64,000 nucleotides of DNA from Fortiea contorta PCC 7126 (GTDB taxonomy: Bacteria > Cyanobacteriota > Cyanobacteriia > Cyanobacteriales > Nostocaceae). The translations under genes and the position numbers were made by a program. The stretch covers positions 2,499,395 to 2,563,394 of the forward strand of contig NZ_KB235930.1 of assembly GCF_000332295.1 (NCBI RefSeq), written 5' to 3'. This document shows positions 54,555 to 63,195 of this stretch, one piece after another. The notes below the pieces were generated by a model that was not told where the DNA came from, ran no database searches, and was given only the letters and a program-made list of their open reading frames with translations. Positions within the stretch are counted from its first letter, which is position 1; each line of letters opens with the position of its first letter.

Positions 54555-56699
54555 CTACGGACAACGAGGATGAATTCCGCCTTGAGTACAAATGTAAGCT
54601 AGTTGCTTGGAGTCTAAGTTTTTCACTTGAGAAAAATCAACACCTTCTACGAAAGCAGATTGTGAACTTTGCTCTTGTGTTTGTACAAATTCGTCTGCTG
54701 GATCTTGCTTGGTGGGTGCGAGAATTGTTCCTTGGAAATCAGCCCCTGCTAGATTTGCTCCTTTTAAATCTGCGTGACTCAAGTCAGCGTTTTGGAGGTT
54801 AGCATTTTCTAGTTGGGCTGAACGAAACACAGCACCAGTGAGGCGAGTAGCGCTCAAGTTAGCATTGCTCAGGTTGGCGTGATCCAAATAGACACCAGAC
54901 AAATCTGCTCCATGCCAATCGGTTTTAGTTAAGTCGGCGTAGGATAATTGTGTACCGATGGCGGTGACGCGACCTAAACGAGCACCATATAAATTGGTTT
55001 CGTTGAGTTTGGCATCGCTTAAATCTGCCCCGGTTAAGCTAGCATTTTCTAAGACGGCGGCGGTTAAATCTGCTCCGACTAATTGAGTGCTGCTGAGGTT
55101 AGCGCCAATTAGACGTGCATTTGATAAATTGGCGCGGTTGAGGGTGCTGCGGCTCAAATCGCTGCGGTTCATAACGACGCGGCTGAGGTTAGCTTCGGTA
55201 AAGTTGGCTAGCTTCATCTCGACTTGACTCAAATCAGCAATCACATCGTCATAGGTGTCCCAACGTCCATCTTCGCCCACACTGCGGAAGCGGCTATTTT
55301 TGAAACTACCTTGATTAAGATTGGCTGCTTTAAATTTCACCCCTGATAAATCAATACCATCTAGTACTAATTTGAATCCAGAAGTTTCACTAGTACCAAT
55401 TTGACCGAGTTGAGTCCGGCTTAAATCAACGCCTAAAGTGTTACCACTGTGGACAGTGAGAATTTTAGCGATCGCTTGTTGATTAATTTGTAACCGCTTT
55501 TGTCTGGCTTCTTGTTCTTGGGGTGTGTTGTTGGCTGGAGATTGCAACTCGCCAAGGAGAAACTGATTAATGCGTTTCAATTCAACAATCGCTTGCGGCC
55601 CAGAATTAACTAAAGCTTGTTGGATAGTGTCTAATAATATCGGGTTAGTTTCCTTAACTAGCAAGTCTGCGAGAAACTTGACTGCTTGCTGGTTATTGAG
55701 AGTACCCATAGCGAGGATGGCGCTACGCCTTTCTTCATCGGTAGCTGTAGAGCCAGGATTTAACTGCTTGACGAGTGTGAGAAATTGTTGACTGTTAGTT
55801 TGTTGATATCTCTGTTGAGATTGCTGAGTTTGAATGTAAATTTGCGTACCAATTAAGGTTGTTAAAACCGAACCCATACCGACAATCGTCATCACCAGCA
55901 AAGCATTACTGGGGTTTTGTTGTAGCCAGCGCCGGAAAATTGATGGTTGTGTGGATTGGGTAACATCTGGCTCGGTTGGTGCTGACCATTCCTCAGTGTC
56001 ATTGCTCACATCCGCTGGCGAATGTCTGTGGAGATTGGCGAGGGCTGGTGGCAAAGGGCGAGTAGCATCTATAGTATGAGTACCTGCGAGGCGATCGTGT
56101 AAAGACCGTCGTCCTTGGCGTGATGACCAGCCAATTCCTTCTGCTATCACCATCATCAGCGCTAAAACTGCGAAAATTCCTAGGTGCGGAAAAGCTAAAC
56201 TATAACGCCACAGAATATACGCGACGGATAGGGGAACTGCGGTGCGGCCGATTCCTTCTCGAACTAAAACTGCTCCCAAACCGGGTGGTGTAATTTGTTC
56301 GCTGACGACACGGACTCCCAAGCGACGTTTGGGAAGAGTGCTACCTGTTTTCGCTAATAAATACAATTGCCAAGATGAGATAGTTACAGGCGCTACAATG
56401 GCTATTGTCCACAAGATGTTGGTCGGCCAAGCGACGTTAGGGATGCTGTAGCTGACGGGTAAAGCTAGGGGTCTAGCGATCGCTCTTTGTGTCACTACTA
56501 ATACAGGATTGAGCGGTACTCGGTCGAGATCGCTGCGAGAATTGGCATATACGCCCAGTCCAAAGGGAATCAGCCCGCTGCTTACCACCAGCGTGACTTC
56601 CAGCGCCCAAGCTGCAAAGCGCCTCGTTGCTAATTGCAGCGCATCGGCTTTTCCTGGACTAGATTGATTATTACTTCTCCTGACAATCGGTGTTACCAT
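54555..56699 (-). CDS. RDD-domain membrane protein with pentapeptide-repeat C terminus
   Basis: About 714 residues from ATG 56699 (MVTPIVRRSNNQ), preceded by AAAGGGA. Residues about 20-215 are an RDD-type domain with four or five membrane helices and LPKRRLGVRVVSEQ and GRRSLHDRLAGTHTID. A single helix follows (ALLVMTIVGMGSVLTTLIG, about 265), then a helical HEAT-like part (about 310-410), and finally pentapeptide repeats to residue about 680 (NLSRVVMNRSDLSRSTLNRA and many more). Pentapeptide repeats tied to a membrane RDD domain point to a scaffold at the membrane; function unknown. The last residues contain two cysteines (YICTQGGIHPRCP). Confidence 0.85.
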   Translation of the reverse strand: MVTPIVRRSNNQSSPGKADALQLATRRFAAWALEVTLVVSSGLIPFGLGVYANSRSDLDRVPLNPVLVVTQRAIARPLALPVSYSIPNVAWPTNILWTIAIVAPVTISSWQLYLLAKTGSTLPKRRLGVRVVSEQITPPGLGAVLVREGIGRTAVPLSVAYILWRYSLAFPHLGIFAVLALMMVIAEGIGWSSRQGRRSLHDRLAGTHTIDATRPLPPALANLHRHSPADVSNDTEEWSAPTEPDVTQSTQPSIFRRWLQQNPSNALLVMTIVGMGSVLTTLIGTQIYIQTQQSQQRYQQTNSQQFLTLVKQLNPGSTATDEERRSAILAMGTLNNQQAVKFLADLLVKETNPILLDTIQQALVNSGPQAIVELKRINQFLLGELQSPANNTPQEQEARQKRLQINQQAIAKILTVHSGNTLGVDLSRTQLGQIGTSETSGFKLVLDGIDLSGVKFKAANLNQGSFKNSRFRSVGEDGRWDTYDDVIADLSQVEMKLANFTEANLSRVVMNRSDLSRSTLNRANLSNARLIGANLSSTQLVGADLTAAVLENASLTGADLSDAKLNETNLYGARLGRVTAIGTQLSYADLTKTDWHGADLSGVYLDHANLSNANLSATRLTGAVFRSAQLENANLQNADLSHADLKGANLAGADFQGTILAPTKQDPADEFVQTQEQSSQSAFVEGVDFSQVKNLDSKQLAYICTQGGIHPRCP

Positions 56700-56754
56700 T
56701 GCATAATTCCCTTTGACTTGATTTATATACTGCTCTGGGCGCAATTAAAATAAA

Positions 56755-57078
56755 CTATTTTTTATTTTCCTGGCTACTAGAGACAAAAAATTTGTATCCA
56801 AGATACACCAACACTGCCAACAGCGCCATACTAATTACTGACGCCACTAGTTTTAACACTGTTTGCAGCAAGAAGATGCCCACTAATGCGGCTATCCCGA
56901 AAACTGCTAGCCTTTTTGTTGTCGATAAACTTTTTACCCAGTCGAGCGATCGCCGGATCTGTGCTTCTAAACTGCCCAAAAGTGTTTGTAATCTGGGATC
57001 CTCGGTGGATGAGGATTTAATTTCCGCCTCTAGCTGTTTGAGGCGTCGCTGCAATTCTTGTTCAGATTCAGGATTCAT
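56755..57078 (-). CDS. Hypothetical coiled-coil membrane protein
   Basis: 107 residues: an N-terminal coiled coil (EQELQRRLKQLEAEIKSSS), an amphipathic linker SLEAQIRRSLDWVKSLS, then two membrane helices (LAVFGIAALVGIFLLQTVL and ISMALLAVLVYLGYKFFV) and a short polar tail. It lies 55 bases upstream of the RDD-pentapeptide gene on the same strand and is likely co-transcribed, so the two may interact in the membrane. Family unknown. Confidence 0.68.
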   Translation of the reverse strand: MNPESEQELQRRLKQLEAEIKSSSTEDPRLQTLLGSLEAQIRRSLDWVKSLSTTKRLAVFGIAALVGIFLLQTVLKLVASVISMALLAVLVYLGYKFFVSSSQENKK

Positions 57079-57478
57079 AAATTTTTTACCTCAGCTAGTT
57101 AGGATGCTGACTCAATAACAGACCTAGTAAATTCCATTGTGACTAGTTTTTCTGTGATTTTAGCTAATGTCTGTGTTGATCAGTCCTGTTGAAACTGAGA
57201 AATTCATTGGGTTTGCGTGAAAATATCCGCTGCTCAACTTTATCAACAGCTTGATAGCCAAAGTTTCATCCGTTTTGGGTGCAAATCCGGACATTCTCAG
57301 ATGATACAAATTTGGCGATCGCCCCAAAAGTTGACCGAAGCCGGAAATCGAGTACTGCAGTTGTGATCAATATAACTCTGTGGCATCTTCTGGAACTACA
57401 CACGCATCATCACCGTCCACAGGTTTAGACTACATATAAAAATATCTCTTTAGCAACAGTTGGGAGCAGTAGTTTAAC
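57079..57478. other. Intergenic region, nothing recognised
   Basis: 400 bases between divergent genes. It should contain promoters for both. I see no repeat, RNA or gene; short ORFs are not credible. Confidence 0.5.
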
Positions 57479-57916
57479 ATGAAGACCCATAAACTATTCC
57501 AGCTTGTTCCCCTAGGCTTGCTGATGAGTTTAATTCTCACCCCAGCCAGTTTAGCTCAAAAACCATTTATTGAAATTAACACGACTCTCTCAAAAGACCC
57601 ATTGATTGTCAATGGCACTTCGGGGGGAGATGTTTCTAGTAACTGCGGTAATATCGCTAAAATACCGACTCAAGTTATCCAAGTCACAGAACCATTGCCC
57701 TATCTAAGATTAACAGTCGAAAGCGCCGGCAAACCAACATTGTTGATTCAAGGGCCTGGCGGGCCTTTTTGCGTCCTCGCTGATAGTTACTCTGGCGGTA
57801 AACCAGAAATTACTGGTTTTTGGCAACCTGGAAAATACTCACTCTTTGTCGGCGAGTTATCTCCAGCCCAGCATAACTATACTCTCTCAATTTCGCAACA
57901 AAAGCCTACCAAATAA
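57479..57916 (+). CDS. Secreted hypothetical protein
   Basis: 145 residues with a signal peptide (KLFQLVPLGLLMSLILTPAS, cleavage near SLAQ). The mature domain is beta-rich: DPLIVNGTSGGDVSSNCGNI, LPYLRLTVESAGKPTLLIQG, GPFCVLADSYSG, and PGKYSLFVGELSPAQHNYTL, with two cysteines that could form a disulfide. The arrangement resembles the small lectin-like or pre-peptidase C-terminal domains found in periplasmic proteins, but I cannot assign it. Single gene, convergent with the K+ channel gene. Confidence 0.68.
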   Translation: MKTHKLFQLVPLGLLMSLILTPASLAQKPFIEINTTLSKDPLIVNGTSGGDVSSNCGNIAKIPTQVIQVTEPLPYLRLTVESAGKPTLLIQGPGGPFCVLADSYSGGKPEITGFWQPGKYSLFVGELSPAQHNYTLSISQQKPTK

Positions 57917-57955
57917 TCGGCGCCTTTGAGGAATTCAAAGCTGTAAAACTCATAT

Positions 57956-59020
57956 TTAACTATTTTTTGGTCGTCGCAGTTGTTGAGAATTCATCGGACC
58001 TAAAAGCCGATTTAAGCTCCGCAATTGTTCATCTGTGCCCATGCAAATTAGTGTATCCCTTGGCATTAACACAGTATCGCCAGTCGGTCCGCCGATTAAA
58101 TTCCCGTCGGTGCGGCGAATAGCGAGGACTAACGCTCCAGTTTGCGATCGCAATTTCGCTTTCTGTAAACTTTGACCAACAAAGGGACAAAACGCCGGAT
58201 CAAGTAAAAATTCTTCCATATACATTTGGCGGTCTGTTCCTGATAGGATACCGTCCACAAAATCCAATACTTGGGGTCTGAGAGCCGCTGCTGCCATCCG
58301 CTTTCCCCCAGTAATGTAGGGGGATATGACAGCATCAGCCCCACCCCGCTGTAGCTTTTGTAGCGCTTCTTCTGTACTAGCTCTGGCGATCGCCCGAATT
58401 TCTGGATTGAGTGTTTTTGCAGATAATACTGTATATAAATTTTCCGCATCTGAAGGTAGCGCTGCAACTATACAAATTGCTCTTTCAATGCCAACTTTCA
58501 GCAGAGAGTCGTCTAGGGTGGCGTCTCCTTGAAAAACCGTGTAACCTTCAGACATCGCTTTTTGTACTGATTCCAACTCCGAATCAATCACCACAAATGC
58601 TACACCTTCTGCCCAAAACTCTCTAGCAATTTGTCTACCCGTGCGACTGAATCCACAGATAATGTAATGTCCTGATAAGGATTCCATTATGCGCCTCTGT
58701 TGCCGTAGCCGAATTCCTTCTTGAAAGTAGCCTTGAATCACGGCTTCTGTAAATCTATTGACAATATAACCGATACTGATTACACCCATTAAAATCAAAG
58801 CAATGGTAAATAATCGTCCGCGATCACCCAACGGGTGTGTTTCACCATACCCTACGGTAGCCAAAGTAATCACCGTCATATAAGCCGCATCTTCCCATGA
58901 CCAGCCCTCGACCACCGAGTACCATAAAATCCCAATCAAAGAAACACCGCCTAGAGCATAAGCCCCAGCCATTAACTCTCTTTGGATACGATGATATTTT
59001 TGCTCAGGCGTTGAATACAA
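57956..59020 (-). CDS. Potassium channel protein with RCK (TrkA-N/TrkA-C) domains
   Basis: A 354-residue MthK-like channel. Two membrane helices (ALGGVSLIGILWYSV, TIALILMGVISIGYIVN) flank the pore helix and selectivity filter TLATVGYGETHPLGD. Then comes a cytoplasmic RCK domain: Rossmann start GHYIICGFSRTGRQIAREFW, VVIDSE, VFQGDATLDDSLL, and a TrkA-C part (AKLRSQTGALVLAIRR, VLMPRDTLICMGT). K+ permeability is set by TVGYG; gating probably by NAD(H), ATP or ions. Divergent from argD. Confidence 0.92.
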   Translation of the reverse strand: MYSTPEQKYHRIQRELMAGAYALGGVSLIGILWYSVVEGWSWEDAAYMTVITLATVGYGETHPLGDRGRLFTIALILMGVISIGYIVNRFTEAVIQGYFQEGIRLRQQRRIMESLSGHYIICGFSRTGRQIAREFWAEGVAFVVIDSELESVQKAMSEGYTVFQGDATLDDSLLKVGIERAICIVAALPSDAENLYTVLSAKTLNPEIRAIARASTEEALQKLQRGGADAVISPYITGGKRMAAAALRPQVLDFVDGILSGTDRQMYMEEFLLDPAFCPFVGQSLQKAKLRSQTGALVLAIRRTDGNLIGGPTGDTVLMPRDTLICMGTDEQLRSLNRLLGPMNSQQLRRPKNS

Positions 59021-59164
59021 AACTCTTTCTCACCTCTGCGATTTGTCTTGGGATATCTGAGGGTTAATCTCAAACAAATAGAAAATTATCAGACTTTTTT
59101 AAGAATTTCTAGGAAACTAGTAAATGAGTATATGAATGATCAAGGATTTTCAAAAGGAGCGGTA

Positions 59165-60448
59165 GTGAGCATACAAACCCTAGTTGGAGAAGCCACCATC
59201 CCCCCAAAGACAGATTCTTTGGCAGCTAGCCCCTTTGATACAGATAGCTTCAATGAAGCAGTCATGTCTACCTACGCCCGGTTTCCCCTAGCCCTAGAAC
59301 GGGGTGCGGGATGTCGGGTTTGGGATACCCAGGGGCGAGAATATCTAGACTTTGTGGCGGGAATCGCCACCTGTACCCTAGGACACGCCCACCCAGCGAT
59401 GATCGAGGCCGTAACACGCCAAATTCAAAAGCTGCACCATGTTTCTAATTTGTACTACATTCCCGAACAAGGCGAATTGGCGAAATGGCTAATTCAACAT
59501 TCCTGCGCCGATCGCGTATTTTTCTGCAACTCTGGCGCTGAGGCTAACGAAGCGGCGATTAAACTAGCGCGGAAATACGCCCACACTGTTCTTGATATCG
59601 AACAGCCGATTATCTTGACTGCTAACGCCAGTTTCCACGGGCGAACTTTAGCCACGATTACGGCTACAGCCCAGCCTAAGTATCAAAAATACTTCGATCC
59701 GCTAGTACCTGGTTTCCACTACGTAGATTACAACGATATCGCCGCTGTGGAAGCAGCCATTAGCGAACTAGATGAAGGTGATTATGGCGTCGCGGCGATT
59801 TTAATCGAACCATTACAAGGAGAAGGCGGTGTGCGTCCAGGCGATCGCGCTTACTTCCAAAGGTTGCGCGAGATTTGCAATGAAACTGGTGTGCTGCTGA
59901 TATTCGATGAAGTGCAAGTGGGAATGGGGCGGAGTGGTAAGTTATGGGGTTATGAACATCTCGGCGTGGAACCGGATATCTTCACCAGTGCGAAAGGACT
60001 CGGTGGCGGTATCCCCATCGGTGCGATGATGAGCAAAAAATTCTGTGACGTTTTCCAACCAGGGGAACACGCTAGCACCTTTGGCGGAAATCCTTTTGTT
60101 TGCGGAGTGGCGCTGAGTGTTTGTCAGACAATCGAAAAAGAGAATATTTTACAGAATGTACAGGAGAGAGGCGAACAATTGCGAGAGGGATTAAAAGCGA
60201 TCGCTCGCCAATATCCCCAGCACCTCACTGACGTTCGTGGTTGGGGACTAATCAACGGCTTAGAACTACAAGCCGACATTCCCCTCACCGCTGCTGATCT
60301 GGTCAAAGTCGCCATCAAAGAAGGTGTATTACTCGTACCCGCAGGGCCAAAAGTTCTCCGATTCGTCCCACCACTGATTGTGAGCGAAGCTGAAATCAAC
60401 ATCGCATTGCAAGCTGTTGAGAGAGCATTAGCGATCGTTACTGCTTAA
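59165..60448 (+). CDS. argD: Acetylornithine aminotransferase ArgD
   Basis: 427 residues from GTG 59165, chosen because AGGAGCG lies eight bases upstream and the resulting length matches Nostocales ArgD; an ATG at 59132 would add 11 residues. Class III PLP aminotransferase with LEFVAG-type opening (REYLDFVAGIATCTLGHAHP), the NSGAEANEAAIKLARKY cofactor loop, LIFDEVQVGMGRSG, and the PLP lysine in DIFTSAKGLGGGIPIGAM. It makes N-acetylornithine for arginine (and cyanophycin) synthesis. A terminator follows at 60469. Confidence 0.94.
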   Translation: MSIQTLVGEATIPPKTDSLAASPFDTDSFNEAVMSTYARFPLALERGAGCRVWDTQGREYLDFVAGIATCTLGHAHPAMIEAVTRQIQKLHHVSNLYYIPEQGELAKWLIQHSCADRVFFCNSGAEANEAAIKLARKYAHTVLDIEQPIILTANASFHGRTLATITATAQPKYQKYFDPLVPGFHYVDYNDIAAVEAAISELDEGDYGVAAILIEPLQGEGGVRPGDRAYFQRLREICNETGVLLIFDEVQVGMGRSGKLWGYEHLGVEPDIFTSAKGLGGGIPIGAMMSKKFCDVFQPGEHASTFGGNPFVCGVALSVCQTIEKENILQNVQERGEQLREGLKAIARQYPQHLTDVRGWGLINGLELQADIPLTAADLVKVAIKEGVLLVPAGPKVLRFVPPLIVSEAEINIALQAVERALAIVTA

Positions 60449-60468
60449 CATCTCACAATTTCTTTCTT

Positions 60469-60494
60469 AATGAGGGCTGAAGCCCTCATTTTCC
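60469..60494 (+). terminator. Terminator of argD
   Basis: AATGAGGGCT and AGCCCTCATT form a perfect ten-base-pair stem with a two-base GA gap and continue into TTTTCC. It lies 21 bases after the argD stop, ahead of the convergent Uma2 gene. Confidence 0.85.
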
Positions 60495-60525
60495 ATATCT
60501 TGCACGAGCAAATCAAGCATACTTC

Positions 60526-61230
60526 CTAAACCCGACCCTCTAACTTTTCCACAAACTGCTGATGTTCCACACTCACCAATCCCTGCTGCAAAACTTCTAA
60601 TACCCTAGCTAAATTTCCCGCCAACAAAGCAGATTTATCTAACCATAAACCAGGGAATACTTGCGAACAAATCACACCATCAGCATTAGATCCAACTTGA
60701 ATATATTCGCCTTCTCTTAACTCAAACCAATCAAATTCACCATCATAAACTCGCCACACCAAATACTCCCGTACCTGATTACGACGATAAACCTTCAGCT
60801 TTTCATGCAAATCAATAGAAACACTACTCGCCGCAATCTCAACAACTAACTCTGGCGCACCCTCGACATAATCATCATCACTAATCTTTGACTGTCCACC
60901 ATTGGCGATAATTAGACACGCATCAGGTTGAGGTTCATTATCAGGATCAAGGCGCACAGTTGCATTGTCACCCAACTCCACCCCAGGTGTCGCAGATTCA
61001 TAAAATCCTAACCAGCCCATAACATAAGCGTGGGGTTTTCCATGGCTTCTAAATCTTAACGGCGATGCCATGTATACAATTCCTTCAATTAAATCAGCTT
61101 TTTTCACCTGGGGCATGGCATCATAACGACGTTCAAATTCAGGGCGCGTCAATTTATCACCATTTTCCAACGGTGGGAGAGTAGAAAGCAGGGTTACAGG
61201 AGCCTCAGTGCGTGTCATCATCTTTTTCAC
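60526..61230 (-). CDS. Uma2 family (DUF820) putative endonuclease
   Basis: A 234-residue PD-(D/E)XK-like protein of the Uma2 family, very abundant in cyanobacteria. Marks are FERRYDAMPQVKKADLIEGIVYMASP (as RRYDAMPQVKKADLIEGIVY), LDPDNEPQPDACLIIA, and the active-site region GAPELVVEIAASSVSIDLHEKLKVYRR (as APELVVEIAASSVS and KLKVYRR). Targets and biological role are not known. The start could be 61230 or the Met at 61218. Convergent with argD. Confidence 0.88.
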   Translation of the reverse strand: MKKMMTRTEAPVTLLSTLPPLENGDKLTRPEFERRYDAMPQVKKADLIEGIVYMASPLRFRSHGKPHAYVMGWLGFYESATPGVELGDNATVRLDPDNEPQPDACLIIANGGQSKISDDDYVEGAPELVVEIAASSVSIDLHEKLKVYRRNQVREYLVWRVYDGEFDWFELREGEYIQVGSNADGVICSQVFPGLWLDKSALLAGNLARVLEVLQQGLVSVEHQQFVEKLEGRV

Positions 61231-61283
61231 GGCAATTCAACCACTAATCTTATTGTGAATCAGCAGCGCCTAATTTCTTAAGC

Positions 61284-61664
61284 CTACCTCAATCGAGATA
61301 ACGCCTCCAGCAACATCATACGCACTTGCCAAGTCGCCAACAACCGCTGTTGCACATGTCGTTCGTCGATTCGCCGCACCCACACACCACGTAACGCACC
61401 TTTGACTAAGGTCATTTGATGCGGTGTCGGTCTACCCAACACATCCAATGCTTGCTGTATTGGCTCATAGACCCTGCTATGGGGATAAATTTTCATACCC
61501 CGCCCTTGTTCGCAGTCTTGCATCGCCATCTGTGTTACCGCTAGCAATGGTACTATCCAACTACCAGGATAAGTACAGTTACCTATTGCTTCTACACCTA
61601 AATCTCTGGCTAATTGTTGCAATTCTTCAATCGACTTGCTTGTTAACTCTTCACGTGTAAACAT
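61284..61664 (-). CDS. Hypothetical protein with SAP/Rho-N-like N terminus
   Basis: 126 residues. The first 30 (REELTSKSIEELQQLARDLGVEA) resemble the helix-extended-loop-helix of SAP or Rho N-terminal nucleic-acid-binding motifs; the rest is helical (PIQQALDVLGRPTPHQMTLV, RRIDERHVQQRLLATWQVRM). It may bind nucleic acid. No catalytic motif. It lies 53 bases upstream of the Uma2 gene in the same direction, perhaps one transcript. Confidence 0.62.
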   Translation of the reverse strand: MFTREELTSKSIEELQQLARDLGVEAIGNCTYPGSWIVPLLAVTQMAMQDCEQGRGMKIYPHSRVYEPIQQALDVLGRPTPHQMTLVKGALRGVWVRRIDERHVQQRLLATWQVRMMLLEALSRLR

Positions 61665-61784
61665 AATAAATGCCTCATTACAGGGGTTTCAGTGGTTGCC
61701 ACCGTCCAAAGTTACAACCACTGAATATAAGTAATAATATGTATGCTAACTACTAGGCAAGCTTTGTTTCAAAATCGTTACATC

Positions 61785-61985
61785 ATGGCACGCAAAGGTG
61801 GGAACCCAAACATTAAAGACCACGGCTTCACTACCGACAGAGATGAGCCATTGTCCGAAAGACTAAATATCAGGATTACCAAAACAACCAATGAACAACT
61901 AAATAAACTAGGCGATGAGAAAGCTGAATTTTGTAGAAATGCTATCAATAAAGCACTAGATGAACGTAACAGTGAGGATAAGTAA
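61785..61985 (+). CDS. Small ribbon-helix-helix-like protein
   Basis: 66 residues from ATG 61785 (MARKGGNPNIKDHGFTTDR). The segment SERLNIRITKTTNEQLNKLG followed by KAEFCRNAINKALDERN fits a ribbon-helix-helix DNA-binding fold as in antitoxins and plasmid regulators, with a charged N-terminal arm. There is no toxin gene beside it. A longer frame upstream is less likely to be translated. It may be a remnant of a mobile element. Confidence 0.65.
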   Translation: MARKGGNPNIKDHGFTTDRDEPLSERLNIRITKTTNEQLNKLGDEKAEFCRNAINKALDERNSEDK

Positions 61986-62019
61986 TATCGATTTAGAAAA
62001 AGAATGTGACACATGGGTA

Positions 62020-62042
62020 GGGGCACAACAATGTTGTGCCCT
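62020..62042. repeat. Palindromic repeat hairpin
   Basis: GGGGCACAAC, AAT, GTTGTGCCCT: a ten-pair stem (last pair G-T) with a three-base loop, a common dispersed cyanobacterial hairpin. It lies between the RHH-like gene and tsaB, which converge, and may act as a weak terminator. Confidence 0.6.
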
Positions 62043-62116
62043 CACAAATATTTAATGTGTCGTAAACATTATTTGAATTGGTATAACGAAGGAATTCTAG
62101 TAATTTTTCAAGAAGA

Positions 62117-62770
62117 CTAATTCTCAACTGGATGTTGTCCATAATAAGGCAAAGCCTCAACCCAATCAGGACGTTTGCCTTGTTGCCATTCTAGATACGC
62201 TAGTTCTAAAATACTTGTCACCGTCGCTGCTAAACCAGATGTGGCTTTAACTAATCGATAACTATCATAATTAACTAGAACTTTTTGCCATGCTTCTGGT
62301 GTAAATACTGTGTCAGGCAATAAAGCCGTTAGTCTAGAACTATCTGGATGACCTTGATAAATAGCACCAAAAACTTGACCGCGCTGTGCTAGCATTTCCA
62401 CAGCGATCGCTTTTGTGCTTTGATTTTTACTTATTTCGGAAAAAGCGATCGCTGCTAATGTAGAAATGGCGAATACAGGAATATCTAATTGTTGTCCCAA
62501 AGTCCGCGCCAGGACAACCCCAATCCGCGTTCCTGTGAAACCACCAGGCCCTTTCGCCACCGCCAGAAATGATAAATCTGTCCAAGTTTGCGGCTCTATA
62601 AATTCAATTAAATATTGATGTATGAGACTGGATAATTCACGTCCTAAATCCCATACTTGAGAACGAGTTTCTCCTGCAAAATTACTCATCGCCAACCCTA
62701 ACTCAGGAGTGGTGGTATGCAGTGCTAAACCGTATTTTGTTGTTGTCAGAGTGTTTATTTCAGTAATCAA
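62117..62770 (-). CDS. tsaB: tRNA threonylcarbamoyladenosine biosynthesis protein TsaB
   Basis: A 217-residue ASKHA-fold protein: YGLALHTTTPELGLAM at the start and the signature LAVAKGPGGFTGTRIGVVLARTLGQ (as AKGPGGFTGTRIGVVLAR), then LDIPVFAISTLAAIAFSE. TsaB partners TsaD and TsaE to make t6A at position 37 of ANN-decoding tRNAs. It lacks the metal-binding histidines of TsaD, as expected. It lies downstream of ycf34 in the same orientation. Confidence 0.92.
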   Translation of the reverse strand: MITEINTLTTTKYGLALHTTTPELGLAMSNFAGETRSQVWDLGRELSSLIHQYLIEFIEPQTWTDLSFLAVAKGPGGFTGTRIGVVLARTLGQQLDIPVFAISTLAAIAFSEISKNQSTKAIAVEMLAQRGQVFGAIYQGHPDSSRLTALLPDTVFTPEAWQKVLVNYDSYRLVKATSGLAATVTSILELAYLEWQQGKRPDWVEALPYYGQHPVEN

Positions 62771-62860
62771 AGTTAATTCAAATGTCTATCTTAGCAGAGC
62801 GATCGCACTATCCTCAGATTCAAGCACCCTAAAATATTTTTCCCTAGCCTCTAGTCCCAA

Positions 62861-63109
62861 TCAAGTCGGTACTAATTCACCGGGACGCAATTTCGACCAC
62901 TTACCCGTTTCTCGCTTAAAGCTCAAACAACCAACCACATCCCATTCCATCTCTATCACATCTTCTTTGGTGCGGATGTTAACATTAATTGACGGCTCAT
63001 TGGGATCAAAATCTGGTGTTTCTGTCAAATGGGGTTGTTGGTGCTGCGTTTCTACGGCATTGTAAGTCACACAGCGGTCTACATAGTGGCAGTTCACGCA
63101 AATACACAT
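62861..63109 (-). CDS. ycf34: Ycf34 family iron-sulfur protein
   Basis: An 82-residue protein starting MCICVNCHYVDRCVTYNAVE, with four cysteines in the N terminus as in Ycf34, and then QHQQPHLTETPDFDPNEPSI and DVIEMEWDVVGCLSFKRETG. Ycf34 binds an Fe-S cluster and influences photosynthetic electron flow in Synechocystis. It is divergent from the CCA-enzyme gene with 86 bases between starts. Confidence 0.9.
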   Translation of the reverse strand: MCICVNCHYVDRCVTYNAVETQHQQPHLTETPDFDPNEPSINVNIRTKEDVIEMEWDVVGCLSFKRETGKWSKLRPGELVPT

Positions 63110-63195
63110 GATAAAACCAACTCCAGGAACCTTTATTGTTAATCTAGCTTAAGCCCATCCTATATTCATGAGTTGCTGGGTTGATTTTTATTACA

